Shown here: piece by piece, positions 24,039-33,327 of the stretch
How positions within the stretch are numbered: the stretch's first letter is position 1
Layout of the letters: each line of letters begins with the position of its first letter
Source of the DNA: Phycisphaerales bacterium
GTDB taxonomy: Bacteria; Planctomycetota; Phycisphaerae; Sedimentisphaerales; Anaerobacaceae
Direction: 5' to 3'
DNA length: 64,000 bases
Assembly: GCA_030602885.1 (NCBI GenBank)
Contig: JAUVYV010000010.1
Location: 1-64,000 of the forward strand
Made by a program: the position numbers and the translations under genes
Notes under the pieces: model-generated
What the model was told of the DNA's origin: nothing
Seen by the model: the letters and a program-made list of their open reading frames with translations, nothing else
Database searches by the model: none

Positions 24039-25094
24039 ATGGCGATAGACAGGGTAATAAGCGGGCAGTCACTGAGCGAGGCGGAGGAGAGCTTCAACGT
24101 TTCGCTCAGACCCAGGCATCTGGGCGAGTGCGTTGGTCAGCGGAAGGTGATAGAAAAGCTTTCGATAGCGATGACGGCGGCGAAGGGGCGGGGCGAGCCG
24201 TTAGAGCATATATTGTTTTACGGGCCGCCGGGGCTGGGCAAGACGACGCTTGCAAACGTTGTGGCGCACGAGATGGGTGCGAATATTCGGAGCACATCGG
24301 GGCCTGCTTTGACGAAGGCCGGTGACGTGATGGGGCTGCTGAGCAATGTGGGCACGGGCGACATATTGTTCATCGACGAGGTTCATCGGCTGAGCACGCC
24401 GGTGGAGGAGTTTATTTATCCTGCGATGGAGGATTTCAAGGTCGATTTTACGGTCGATAGCGGGCTTCACGCAAAGACGATAAACTTTCCGCTCAAGCGG
24501 TTTACGCTGATTGGTGCAACGACGCGGGCGGGGCTTTTGAGCGCTCCGCTTCGGAGTCGGTTCGGGTTGCTCTATCATCTGGAGTTTTACAGCGCCGAGG
24601 AGCTTACGCAGATAGTGGACAGGTCGGCGGGCCTGCTGAATCTGAGCTGCGAGGAGGGGACATTAGAGCTGATTGCGGGCCGTTCGCGCGGGACGCCGCG
24701 TGTAGCTAATCGGCTCTTGAAGCGTGTACGCGATTATGCGCAGGTGAAGGGGTCGGGCGTTTTGAGTATGGAGATAGTCGAGCGTGCGCTCAAAATGGAG
24801 CAGATCGATGCGCTTGGCCTGGATGAGCTTGACAGGGCGTTTCTGCGTGCCCTTGTGAACGTATATGACGGAGGGCCTGCGGGGATTGAAGCTATTGCAG
24901 CGACTTTGGGCGAAGAGCGGGACACTCTGGAAGACGTGGTGGAACCGTACCTGCTGCAAATCGGTTTTGTGCGGAGGACGAGACGAGGCAGGGAAATCAC
25001 GAAATGTGCATGTGACCATCTGGGGCTGAAGTGCATGAGAAAGAAATCGCATGGTGGCCAGCCGGAACTGTTTGCCGGCAACGGGGGGCAGTGA
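24039..25094 (+). CDS. ruvB: Holliday junction branch migration ATPase RuvB
   Basis: The 351-residue AAA+ motor drives branch migration with RuvA. Walker A GPPGLGKTT (62-70), Walker B ILFIDEVHRL, sensor 1 IGATTRAGLL, arginine finger APLRSRFG and the C-terminal winged helix (GGPAGIEAIAATLGEERDTLEDVVEPYL) are all present. It ends the + strand housekeeping run, and recO converges on it with 16 bp between stops. I see no terminator hairpin there. Confidence 0.98.
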   Translation: MAIDRVISGQSLSEAEESFNVSLRPRHLGECVGQRKVIEKLSIAMTAAKGRGEPLEHILFYGPPGLGKTTLANVVAHEMGANIRSTSGPALTKAGDVMGLLSNVGTGDILFIDEVHRLSTPVEEFIYPAMEDFKVDFTVDSGLHAKTINFPLKRFTLIGATTRAGLLSAPLRSRFGLLYHLEFYSAEELTQIVDRSAGLLNLSCEEGTLELIAGRSRGTPRVANRLLKRVRDYAQVKGSGVLSMEIVERALKMEQIDALGLDELDRAFLRALVNVYDGGPAGIEAIAATLGEERDTLEDVVEPYLLQIGFVRRTRRGREITKCACDHLGLKCMRKKSHGGQPELFAGNGGQ

Positions 25095-25110
25095 CACCGA
25101 ATTTTGGCTG

Positions 25111-25860
25111 TCAGGTGTTCAGGATGAATTTTGCCATTTTAGGGGGGTGACCCAGGTTGTAGGTGAAATAGCCAACGAGTACCTGTTCGACCTGTTTGAG
25201 TGTGGTTTTCTTTGCCTCAGCAATTGCAGTCGGGTTGGCGAGGCAGTCGGCGGCGGATTTTGTGAGTCGCATTTTTTCCGGGAAGCCGGTTTCGCAGTCT
25301 TTGCAGAGCAGGCCGTTTGCGGGGTTCGAGAAGTAGATTTCGGGCCAGGCGGGAGTGAAGGGCTTTTTGCAGTTTGCGCAGGAGTTTAGAAGGGGGAGCA
25401 GGCCTATTTTTTTTAGCAGTTGCAACTGAAAGACGATGAGCGGGGCGAGGATGTCACGGTGCGTGCCGGCGGCGGGACGCAGCTGGTCGGCGTTCTGCAG
25501 GAAAGTGAGGAAGCTATCAAACAGGCCCGGGTGGGGGTCGTAGTCGTGGGTGAGGAGATTGACGAGCTCGGCGGCGAAGAGGCAGGCGTTGTAGAGCGGG
25601 AGATGGCGGGCCAGGTTGGCAAAGTAAGGGGCCTGCTGAAACTCGGTGAGGGTTGCGAGTTTTTCTCTCGATGAATCGGAAAAGACGATTCGGCCGTGGG
25701 CGAAGAGCTCGATGGGGCCGTCGAAGGACGATTTGGGGCGTTTGGAGCCCTTTGCGATGGCGCCGAGCTTGCCGTGCGAGACGGTGAAGAATGTCACTAT
25801 CTGGGAGGTCTCAGAATAATCGACGGCTCGTATGCAGATTGCGTCGTCAGAGGTCAGCAT
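25111..25860 (-). CDS. recO: DNA repair protein RecO
   Basis: The 249-residue protein loads RecA with RecR in the RecFOR pathway. The OB-fold N-terminus reads AICIRAVDYSETSQIVTFFT and GKLGAIAKGSKRPKS. A zinc-finger-like CANCKKPF...LLCKDC follows near residues 160-195. The frame extends upstream to 26079, but that part is antisense to the CBS-protein gene; ATG 25860 gives the family N-terminus. It overlaps the end of the CBS gene by 14 bp, suggesting coupling. Confidence 0.92.
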   Translation of the reverse strand: MLTSDDAICIRAVDYSETSQIVTFFTVSHGKLGAIAKGSKRPKSSFDGPIELFAHGRIVFSDSSREKLATLTEFQQAPYFANLARHLPLYNACLFAAELVNLLTHDYDPHPGLFDSFLTFLQNADQLRPAAGTHRDILAPLIVFQLQLLKKIGLLPLLNSCANCKKPFTPAWPEIYFSNPANGLLCKDCETGFPEKMRLTKSAADCLANPTAIAEAKKTTLKQVEQVLVGYFTYNLGHPPKMAKFILNT

Positions 25861-27148
25861 TTTGGTCGGTGGTTTTTCGGATTTTGATGCGGTTGATTTT
25901 TCTTGGTTCGGCGGATGTGACTGTGAAGCGCAGGTTCCGGTATTCGAACGTGGCGCCTGTTTTTGGTATGAATCCGAGATGGGAAAAGACGAATCCTCCG
26001 ACGGTGTCGTAATCCTCGTCTTCGGGCAGGTTGAGGTCGCAGTCATCGTTGAGGTCGTTGACATAGGTTCTGGCGTCAACCTCGACGGTATCGGGGTCGA
26101 TTCTCTTTATGCGTTCCGGGCTTGCCTGTTCATATTCGTCGGTGATTTCTCCGACGAGCTCCTCGAGGATGTCTTCGAGAGTGACGATGCCTGCGGTTCC
26201 GCCGTACTCGTCGAGGACTACCGCAATGTGCAGCTTGCGGTTCTGGAACTCGTGGAGCAGTACTCTGAGCGGTTTGGTCTCGGGTACAAAGAAAGCGGGC
26301 CTGAGCTTGTCGGTGAGCCGGAAGTCTTTTGCGTCTTTTCCGATTTCGGAAAGGAGGTCCTTGGCATAGACGAATCCGATTATGTTGTCAATATTTTCTT
26401 CGTAAACGGGGACACGGGTATGTCCCGCCTGGTTGATTGTTTTGATGACGGTGTTGAGGTCGGAGCTTACTTCGACGGCGACTATGTCCGTTCGGGGTGT
26501 CATAATCTCATCGGCGGTGCTGTCGCTTAGCTCGAGGACGTTTTCTATCATCTCCTGCTCTTCGGCGTCGACGACACCTTCCATTCTCTGCTGTTCGAGT
26601 CCATTGAGGAATTCTTCCTGCCTTTGGTCCTGCTGCTGGCCTGGGGTGGTCATGGTCACACCTGCAAGCCGGCGGACAAGACCATCTGTAAAGGCCCAGA
26701 TGTAAAGGATCGGCTTACTTAGCGCAGCGAAGAACAGCAACAGCTTATAGGTGTGAGCGATGACTTTCTCGCCTGCGTATTTTGCCCATGCATGGGGGAC
26801 GGCAACACTGAATACCGAAAAGACTACTGCCGTTATGAGAAAGATAAACACATAGTCCCCGGCTGACAGGCCCGGCTCGTGGAGCTTTGCGAATAAGGCA
26901 ACGAGCAGCAGCAGAATGCCTACATTGAACAACAGCCGATAGAGCGAGCAGGCCAGGATAAGCTTTTCGGCATTGTCGGCAACGTTGTCGGCGAGGTTTT
27001 CGGCGTCGGCATCCTTCTTTGTGATTTTGAGGGCCTGCAGTAATTTAGTGCGTGAGAATATTCTCAGCGCAAAGGCATTTACGGAGAAAAACAGGGTGCC
27101 GCCAGCCAGAACACAGACCAGCAATACCATCCAGCCGATGTAACCCAC
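25847..27148 (-). CDS. CNNM/CorC-type transporter-associated protein with CBS domains
   Basis: This hemolysin-C/CorC family protein has about 433 residues. The N-terminal DUF21 (CNNM) domain shows four hydrophobic helices over about residues 5-165. A CBS pair follows (MTPRTDIVAVEVSSDLNTVI; VLDEYGGTAGIVTLEDILEELVGEI), then the CorC_HlyC domain near the end (YDTVGGFVFSHLGFIPKTG). Family members affect Mg/Co export. Start choice: AAAGGA is well placed for GTG 27148; TTG 27175 upstream has no site. The gene follows ybeY, as in many bacteria. Confidence 0.88.
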   Translation of the reverse strand: MGYIGWMVLLVCVLAGGTLFFSVNAFALRIFSRTKLLQALKITKKDADAENLADNVADNAEKLILACSLYRLLFNVGILLLLVALFAKLHEPGLSAGDYVFIFLITAVVFSVFSVAVPHAWAKYAGEKVIAHTYKLLLFFAALSKPILYIWAFTDGLVRRLAGVTMTTPGQQQDQRQEEFLNGLEQQRMEGVVDAEEQEMIENVLELSDSTADEIMTPRTDIVAVEVSSDLNTVIKTINQAGHTRVPVYEENIDNIIGFVYAKDLLSEIGKDAKDFRLTDKLRPAFFVPETKPLRVLLHEFQNRKLHIAVVLDEYGGTAGIVTLEDILEELVGEITDEYEQASPERIKRIDPDTVEVDARTYVNDLNDDCDLNLPEDEDYDTVGGFVFSHLGFIPKTGATFEYRNLRFTVTSAEPRKINRIKIRKTTDQNADL

Positions 27149-27216
27149 ACAAAATCCTTTCAAGGATATAGTCAAACGTCCGGGCCAAGTCCGGCCTGGG
27201 CGCGCGTAACCAGCAA

Positions 27217-27666
27217 TCAGGTATTATACACTTGTCCGAACCCTTGTTGCTGCAAAATCTCATCTTCCATACGGTGCATTTTATCTGCGAGTTCGCATGA
27301 GGAGTCATCAAATCCAAGGTTGTGCAGCAGGCCGTGCGTTATGTAGAGGGCCAGCTCCGCCTGCTGCGAGTGGCCGCGTTTCTCTGCTTCTCTGACTGCT
27401 CTTTGTGCGTTGACGACCAGCTCAAATGGCCCTGGGGAGGTCTTGTCGTCCGACAGGTCAAAGCTCAGGCAATCCGTGGAGCAGTTCCTTTTCAGGAACT
27501 TTCTGTTCATCCTGCGGATATGAGCATCATCGACAACAGCGATATCGACCACTGCGTTTGAGATGCCGAATTGCGAGCAGATGCTCCTGACGAGTGTTTC
27601 GAGCGCGGGCAGCGAGAGGTCTATTTTTTCGAACTGCAGCGTGAAATGAACGGTGATTTTGTGCAT
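27217..27666 (-). CDS. ybeY: endoribonuclease YbeY / rRNA maturation factor
   Basis: The 149-residue metalloprotein takes part in 16S rRNA 3' maturation and ribosome quality control. The zinc site HGLLHNLGFDD (His111, His115, Asp120/121) has Asp in place of the usual third His; Asp is also found there in some YbeY proteins. TDCLSFDL corresponds to the conserved T-DVLSFP segment. It lies 12 bp after the HD-phosphodiesterase gene and shares the phoH-HD-ybeY-CBS gene order. Confidence 0.92.
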   Translation of the reverse strand: MHKITVHFTLQFEKIDLSLPALETLVRSICSQFGISNAVVDIAVVDDAHIRRMNRKFLKRNCSTDCLSFDLSDDKTSPGPFELVVNAQRAVREAEKRGHSQQAELALYITHGLLHNLGFDDSSCELADKMHRMEDEILQQQGFGQVYNT

Positions 27667-27678
27667 CTGTTACGTAAA

Positions 27679-29202
27679 TCAGGTAGTCTGGCTTTGTGAA
27701 GGTTCAGAGCGCTCTGACATATCAGGGGCCTTTGGATACGCGATTCGGCCGTGATACTGTGCAGCAAGGGTTTTGACCATACTGGCCTCAATCCGGCTGA
27801 GCTCGCGCAGAGTAAGGTCGCTCTGGTCAAACTGGCCGTCCTGCAGGCGCTTCATAGCAATGTTGTGCACGGCGGCTTCAATTTTCGTAGGCGTCGGCTC
27901 GGGCAGTGTTCTGACGGCGCTTTCGACGGCGTCGGCGAGCATAACGGTGGCGGCCTCTTTTGTTCTTGGCTTCGGACCGGCGTAACGGAATTCACTTTCG
28001 GAAGGTTCTTTGGGCGCGGCGGAACCCTTTTTGCCGTGCCGTTTTTTTGCCTCGTGATAAAAATACTCAACGAGCGTCGTGCCGTGGTGAGTCCCGATGA
28101 ACTGGCGGAGGACAACGGGCAGCTTATACTCTCTGGCCATTTCAATACCGTCTTTTACGTGGCCGACGATGACGAGCTGGCTCATGGCGGGTGAAAGCTC
28201 TTTGTGCCTGCTGGCTGAGCCAAGCTCGTTTTCAACAAAATAGCCGGGTTTGTTGACCTTGCCGATGTCGTGATAGAGAGCTCCGACCCTGCAGAGCAGG
28301 CCGTTTCGGCCGATGGCTTCGGCGGCGGCTTCGGCGATGGAGCTGACCTGCAGACTGTGGCTGTATGTCCCCGGAGCTTCCATGGCGAGCCGTTTCAGCA
28401 GGGGTTGACTGGCGAATGTGTAATTGACCAGTGTCATACTTGTTGCCACTCGGCACGCCTTTTCTATCAGAGGCAGCAAGCCCTGTGCAACGATGCCGAC
28501 GAGGACTGTGACTCCTGCGTGAAGTGCTGGAATCCAGAAGAGGCCGAGCGTGACGGCCTGGCCGGGGAGAATATTCAGGGCCGCTGCCATGATGAAAACG
28601 ACAAGCGCTGCGACGGCGCCGACCTCAAGGAGCTTTGTCCAGGTGCGTATTTCGCCGAGCGAGAAACAGCAGACAAGAGAGCCGCCGGCCATTACCAAAA
28701 ACAGGTTCATGTTTGTTTGCTCGCCGGCGGCGAGATACGCGAATATGCAGTAGAACAGGCTCATCCCGATTGCAAAACGCTGGTTGTAGGCAATGGTAAG
28801 AATGATTGCGGTCGCGACGGCTGTACCTGTGGCGAGGAGGGGGTAAGAGCTGAGCAGGGCGTCGATTTTCGTGATTGTCAGCATCAGGGCAAACAGGCCG
28901 GCAAGCGCCAGTGCCCTTGTGCGGTTGGCAACAATGCGGCGTTGATACTGATGGACGTAGAAGCCCACAGCAAGGCATATCAGCAGAACCACAATGCCGG
29001 TGGGAAGCATGCTGATATATTGTGCCCGCTGTATCGCTTCGAACGAAAGAACGGCAACGGTAAAGGCGGCAAAGAGCAGAAGCACAAAGCCGGAGAGGAC
29101 CAGGTCTGCGGTGGCAAAGCTCGCCACCTGGGAAAGCCGCTCGGCGGTAATGCCCTTTCGGACTCGACTTCGTCTTGGGCTTGTTTTTTTGAATAACGGC
29201 AT
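27679..29202 (-). CDS. membrane HD-domain phosphodiesterase (PgpH/7TM-HD-like)
   Basis: The protein has 507 residues. About six or seven hydrophobic helices lie over residues 30-245, followed by a cytoplasmic HD domain: Y-S-H-S at 280-283, LYHDIGK at 309-315, IGTHHGT and ADAVESA. Relatives of PgpH type hydrolyse cyclic di-AMP. This one lacks the roughly 200-residue extracellular domain that usually precedes the helices. It lies between phoH and ybeY, as usual for these genes. Cyclic di-AMP as substrate is inferred. Confidence 0.85.
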   Translation of the reverse strand: MPLFKKTSPRRSRVRKGITAERLSQVASFATADLVLSGFVLLLFAAFTVAVLSFEAIQRAQYISMLPTGIVVLLICLAVGFYVHQYQRRIVANRTRALALAGLFALMLTITKIDALLSSYPLLATGTAVATAIILTIAYNQRFAIGMSLFYCIFAYLAAGEQTNMNLFLVMAGGSLVCCFSLGEIRTWTKLLEVGAVAALVVFIMAAALNILPGQAVTLGLFWIPALHAGVTVLVGIVAQGLLPLIEKACRVATSMTLVNYTFASQPLLKRLAMEAPGTYSHSLQVSSIAEAAAEAIGRNGLLCRVGALYHDIGKVNKPGYFVENELGSASRHKELSPAMSQLVIVGHVKDGIEMAREYKLPVVLRQFIGTHHGTTLVEYFYHEAKKRHGKKGSAAPKEPSESEFRYAGPKPRTKEAATVMLADAVESAVRTLPEPTPTKIEAAVHNIAMKRLQDGQFDQSDLTLRELSRIEASMVKTLAAQYHGRIAYPKAPDMSERSEPSQSQTT

Positions 29203-29260
29203 TATTCTATCCTGCGATTGAAGCGGCCCGAGACTTCACGGGCGGTTCCAGCAAGCGCGT

Positions 29261-30217
29261 TTACGATTCTTTTTTCCTGCCGGGCGTCTTTTGCTTTCCG
29301 TAGGCCCTGACAATATTCTGGACGAGCTTGTGCCGAACGATATCTCTGCGTGTTAACTCTACAACACCGATACCCTTTATTCGGCGCAGTTTCTCGATGG
29401 CTTCGACCATGCCGCTGTTTTGTCCGGGCTGAAGGTCGATTTGAGTTATGTCGCCGGTAATTATCATCTTCGAGCCGTGCCCCAGTCGTGTAAGCACCAT
29501 CAGCATCTGGAGCGACGAGGTGTTCTGTGCTTCGTCACAGATGATGACGGCCTCGTTGAGGGTGCGTCCTCTCATAAAGGCAAGGGGGATGATTTCGATG
29601 ATGTCGAGCTCTATGAATTTTCTCATTTGTGCGAAGTCCATCATATCTTCGAGAGCGTCGAAGAGGGGGCGCAGGTAGGGGTTTACCTTTGCCTGGACGT
29701 CACCGGGCAGGAAGCCGAGCTTTTCACCTGCTTCGACGGCAGGACGGGCAAGAACAATTCTTCTGATTTGCTTTCTTTTCAGCATTGAGACAGCTACAGC
29801 CACGGCGAGGTATGTCTTTCCCGTACCGGCCGGGCCTATGCAGAAGGTGAGGTCGTTTGCGAGCATTGTCTCGACGTATTTGAGCTGACCTTTTGTGGAG
29901 GGCTCGATGAGTTTTTTTTGAGAATAGACGGTGATGGGCTGACTTGTTTGCTGCAGGTCATCGGTATCGGTCTGACTGAGAAAGGCGGTGATGTTTTTTT
30001 GAGCGAGCGAGCCGTGCTTTATGAGGTGTTTTTGCATTTTGTCGATGATTCGTGCGGTCCTGTTAACATCGTGAGCGTTTCCGGCGATGACCAGGTTGCT
30101 CTGCCGGGTGGTGATTTTGACGTCGAGGCCCCGGCGCAACAGTCGCAGGTGAGAGTCGGCTGGGCCGAACAGCTCAAGCAGCTTTTGCGACGGGTCTAAT
30201 TGTACGGTCACTTCCAA
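29261..30217 (-). CDS. phoH: PhoH family ATPase
   Basis: A 318-residue PhoH/YbeZ-type protein. Residues 1-90 form an N-terminal KH-like region; the P-loop GPAGTGKT is at 128-135, Walker B is VIICDEAQN, and MIITGDITQIDL follows. It probably acts with YbeY in RNA metabolism, consistent with the neighbouring ybeY. The start is TTG at 30215-30217, five bases after AGAGGA. cdsA lies 12 bp upstream. Confidence 0.93.
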   Translation of the reverse strand: MEVTVQLDPSQKLLELFGPADSHLRLLRRGLDVKITTRQSNLVIAGNAHDVNRTARIIDKMQKHLIKHGSLAQKNITAFLSQTDTDDLQQTSQPITVYSQKKLIEPSTKGQLKYVETMLANDLTFCIGPAGTGKTYLAVAVAVSMLKRKQIRRIVLARPAVEAGEKLGFLPGDVQAKVNPYLRPLFDALEDMMDFAQMRKFIELDIIEIIPLAFMRGRTLNEAVIICDEAQNTSSLQMLMVLTRLGHGSKMIITGDITQIDLQPGQNSGMVEAIEKLRRIKGIGVVELTRRDIVRHKLVQNIVRAYGKQKTPGRKKES

Positions 30218-30229
30218 GGCAATCCTCTG

Positions 30230-31087
30230 TCAAGGCAACAACAAAAAGAACAGGTAGGCAAAGGGTGCTGCGGCGAGCAGTGAGTCAACGACATCGAGTA
30301 TGCCGCCAAATCCGGGTACGGTGTTTGCGGAATCTTTTTGTTCGACATCGCGTTTAATCAAAGACTCAGCCAGGTCACCCAATTGCCCAATCCAGGCGAA
30401 ACACAGGCCGAAGACGGCCGCCACTGCGGGGACCATTATACCAGAAGCCAGGGCAAAGGAAACAGCGACTATGACGGCGGCGACGACGGCGCCGGCCATT
30501 CCCTCCCAGGTTTTTCCGGCGCTGATTTTGGGTGAGAATTTGTGTTTTCCGAAGAGGCGTCCCGCGGTATAAGCACCTATATCGGCTGACTTTACGACAA
30601 AGACGAAGGCGAGCAGATGCCAGGGGCCGAAGCGTATTCTTATGGCAGGTACGAATGCAGCGAGCAGGCCGAGATAGAGGATTGCGAGTGTGCCTGCGGC
30701 GATGTTCTGGAGCGCGCCTTCGATGCCGTGGCGGAGGGCCTGATAGAGAAACAAAGCGAGCGTCGAGAAGGCGAGAAGCAGAAGCAGCGGCACCGGCGTC
30801 GGTTCCGGGAAGAACTGGAGCCAATATGCGGTTGCTGCGAGCAGGACCGATGAGACGATGGAGACGGGCAGCAGTATCTTGACGGTTTTTTCCCGGGCGA
30901 GTCGTGCGAGCTCGAACTGGCCGGCAATGAGCATCAGAGCGACCAGAGCGGTCAGGATGGTGGCCTTTATTTTCCTGTCGTCGAGTGCCGAGGCGGTTGC
31001 GGAGCCGTCGAGCCAGGCGTCGATAAAGACGAGTCCGACGAACAGAACCGTCATCAAAGTGCCAAAAATCAATCTGTGTTTAAGCAT
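30230..31087 (-). CDS. cdsA: phosphatidate cytidylyltransferase
   Basis: The 285-residue integral membrane enzyme makes CDP-diacylglycerol from phosphatidate and CTP for phospholipid synthesis. About eight hydrophobic helices are visible, and the signature S-A-G-K-T-W-E-G with KSADIGAYTAGRLFGKHKFSPKIS lies in the last third. AGAGAGGTA directly precedes ATG 31087, so a longer TTG-type start at 31129 is less likely. It follows uppS, the usual pairing. Confidence 0.94.
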   Translation of the reverse strand: MLKHRLIFGTLMTVLFVGLVFIDAWLDGSATASALDDRKIKATILTALVALMLIAGQFELARLAREKTVKILLPVSIVSSVLLAATAYWLQFFPEPTPVPLLLLLAFSTLALFLYQALRHGIEGALQNIAAGTLAILYLGLLAAFVPAIRIRFGPWHLLAFVFVVKSADIGAYTAGRLFGKHKFSPKISAGKTWEGMAGAVVAAVIVAVSFALASGIMVPAVAAVFGLCFAWIGQLGDLAESLIKRDVEQKDSANTVPGFGGILDVVDSLLAAAPFAYLFFLLLP

Positions 31088-31154
31088 TACCTCTCTGCGT
31101 GCTGAAATGTGCAGATGTCCCTTCTGCAATCGATTTTACAACGCAGCTCGCCTG

Positions 31155-31931
31155 TTACCTGTGAAAATCTTCTTCGACCTGGCCAAAACGCCGAGTCCGT
31201 TCTGCGTAGGACAGGATTGCCTTTTCCAAATCCGACTTTTTGAAGTCGGGCCAGAGCGTCCTGGTGACGTAGAACTCGCTGTAAGAAATCTGCCAGAGCA
31301 GGAAGTTGCTTACTCTCATTTCGTTTGCGGTTCTAATCAACAGGTCGGGGTCCGGCAGGGAAGCGGTGTACAGATGGTTGCTGATGCACTTTTCGTCGAT
31401 GTCTTTCAGCCGCAGTCGACCTGCCCTGCATTCTTGCGCAATCTTTTTTGTCGCGTCGATAATCTCGGCTCTTCCTCCGTAGTTAAGAGCAAGTGCGAGA
31501 ATCATAGCCGTGTTCTTAGCCGTCATCCTCATAGTCTGTGCGAGCTCGGCTTTGACCTCGTCGGGCAATTGCGCGACTCGGCCGAGGTGAACGAGCTTTA
31601 CGTTATTCTCCATCAGCGTCGGTCTTATTTTGACGAGGTATTCGGTGTAGAGGTGCATCAAGGCGTTGACCTCGGTTTCCGGCCTTTTCCAGTTCTCGAT
31701 GCTGAACGAATATATGGTCAATGACTCGATGCCTAAATCGACGCAGGTCAGGGCGATTTTCTCGACTGTCTTTCCGCCCCGGCGATGACCTTCGTGGCGC
31801 GGCAGTCCTTTCTTCTGCGCCCATCGGCCGTTGCCGTCCATGATTATGGCAATATGCCGGGGCATATCCTCTACCTTGACACCGAGGCGCTCGGCGGTCC
31901 TTTGTAATTTGTCTTCTGTCTGAATCTGCAA
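31155..31931 (-). CDS. uppS: isoprenyl transferase (undecaprenyl diphosphate synthase type)
   Basis: The 258-residue cis-prenyltransferase makes the C55 lipid carrier for peptidoglycan and exopolysaccharide. IAIIMDGNGRWA with catalytic Asp32 opens the core; the SIENWKRP segment and the C-terminal LLIRTANEMRVSNFLLWQ are present. In the last motif the common R-T-G-G-E is R-T-A-N-E, a small variation near the diphosphate site. The start is TTG with GAGGAG six bases upstream. Its product would feed the polysaccharide locus at 48-64 kb. Confidence 0.93.
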   Translation of the reverse strand: MQIQTEDKLQRTAERLGVKVEDMPRHIAIIMDGNGRWAQKKGLPRHEGHRRGGKTVEKIALTCVDLGIESLTIYSFSIENWKRPETEVNALMHLYTEYLVKIRPTLMENNVKLVHLGRVAQLPDEVKAELAQTMRMTAKNTAMILALALNYGGRAEIIDATKKIAQECRAGRLRLKDIDEKCISNHLYTASLPDPDLLIRTANEMRVSNFLLWQISYSEFYVTRTLWPDFKKSDLEKAILSYAERTRRFGQVEEDFHR

Positions 31932-31992
31932 TTTATCTCCTCAGATAAGTCCTGTCCCGGCAGAGCGGCAAAAAATCTGCTCAGCATAACCG

Positions 31993-32018
31993 GGTGCACA
32001 GTGCACCGGCGAAGCCGG
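31993..32018 (-). terminator. overlapping hairpins after purA
   Basis: Just past the purA stop (on -) come CCGGC/GCCGG (32006-32018, loop of three) and GGTGCAC/GTGCACC (31993-32007). They share two bases, so only one full stem can form at a time. There is no strong T-run nearby. Confidence 0.4.
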
Positions 32019-32020
32019 AA

Positions 32021-33295
32021 TCACCTGAATATCGTTTGACTCCGCTTCGGGCCGACACCGATGATTGCGATGGGTTTTCCAACAATACTCTCCAGGAGAC
32101 TGATGTAATTCTGCGCGTTTTGAGGCAAATCGGCGAAATCTTCGACAGTGCTGATATCCTCCTGCCAGCCGGCGACGGTCTCATAGATGCACCGTGTCCT
32201 GGAGAGCTTTGCACCACCGGGGGTGAAGAAGGCGGTTTCCCTGCCGTCTATTTCGTATGCTTTGCAGACCTTTAGCTCTTCCAGGCCGGACAGTGTATCA
32301 AGGTGCACCAGTGCGATCGAGTCGATACCGCCGATGTTAACCGAATAGGATGCCGCCACTGCGTCGAACCAGCCGCAACGGCGGGGCCGACCCGTCGTCG
32401 TGCCGTACTCGTGACCTTTATCGCGGATATATTGGCCGATTTCGTTGTCCTGTTCGGTGGGGAACGGGCCCGCCCCGACCCTCGTGGTATATGCTTTCGC
32501 CACGCCTATAAACTTGTCAACCATTCTCGCCGGTACCCCCGCGCCGGCAGGCATGCCAAGCGCGCTGGAGTTCGAGCTCGTCACGAAGGGAAAAGTGCCG
32601 TGGTCTATGTCGAGCAGTGTCCCCTGTGCGCCTTCGAAGAGGATGGACTTGCCGGCGGCAATCTGCCTGTGCAGAAATTCGGTCGTATCGGTTATAAAGC
32701 CCAGCAGCTTGTCGGCATAGCTTTTGCACATCTCGAAGAGCTCGTCGGCATCGACGGGGTCGGCCTGGTAAACAGCGGTAAAAATCCTGCTCTTGTATTC
32801 TGCGACGGCCTGCAGCTTGTTCCTTAGCGCGTCAAGGTCTGTCAGGTCGCATATTCGCAATGCGTAGCTTCTTCCTATCTTGTCGGAACAGCAGGGGCCG
32901 ATGCCTCTGATGGTGGTGCCTATCTTATTTTTGCCGAGCGATTCTTCGCGGAGGCGGTCTTCCTGCTTGTGATAGCTCATCACCATGTTGGCATTTTCGC
33001 TGACCCACAGTCGGCCCTGCAGCGAAATGCCTCTTTCGTCAAGGGCCTCGATCTCGGTGATTAACGTCTCGGGATCGACGACGACAGCATTGGTAATCAC
33101 GCAAACGGTGTCCGGCCGAATCACACCGCTGGGCAGAAGGTGCAGTGCAAAACTGTTGTCGTCCACCACGACCGTATGCCCTGCGTTGGCGCCGCCGCCG
33201 TAACGGACGACAATATCGCTGTCCTCGGCAAGAATATCAACAATCTTGCCCTTGCCCTCGTCTCCCCACTGCAATCCCACAACACAACAATTCAT
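32021..33295 (-). CDS. purA: adenylosuccinate synthetase
   Basis: The 424-residue GTP-dependent enzyme joins IMP and aspartate in AMP synthesis. GLQWGDEGKGKIVD (7-20) is the P-loop-like start with catalytic Asp12; NAGHTVV carries the catalytic His; GTTIRGIGPCCSDKIGR, TTGRPRRCGWFDA and a C-terminal VGPKRSQTI follow. GAGGTAAG lies ahead of the ATG. It is preceded by an AT-rich element with inverted ends at 33328-33441. Confidence 0.97.
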   Translation of the reverse strand: MNCCVVGLQWGDEGKGKIVDILAEDSDIVVRYGGGANAGHTVVVDDNSFALHLLPSGVIRPDTVCVITNAVVVDPETLITEIEALDERGISLQGRLWVSENANMVMSYHKQEDRLREESLGKNKIGTTIRGIGPCCSDKIGRSYALRICDLTDLDALRNKLQAVAEYKSRIFTAVYQADPVDADELFEMCKSYADKLLGFITDTTEFLHRQIAAGKSILFEGAQGTLLDIDHGTFPFVTSSNSSALGMPAGAGVPARMVDKFIGVAKAYTTRVGAGPFPTEQDNEIGQYIRDKGHEYGTTTGRPRRCGWFDAVAASYSVNIGGIDSIALVHLDTLSGLEELKVCKAYEIDGRETAFFTPGGAKLSRTRCIYETVAGWQEDISTVEDFADLPQNAQNYISLLESIVGKPIAIIGVGPKRSQTIFR

Positions 33296-33327
33296 TTAGC
33301 TTACCTCTGCCAAAGCCGAGAAGAAAA

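Noticed and set aside
25861-26079. N-terminal extension of RecO
   Set aside because: The extra 73 residues are antisense to the CBS gene, Ser/Thr/Pro-rich, and precede the canonical RecO start.
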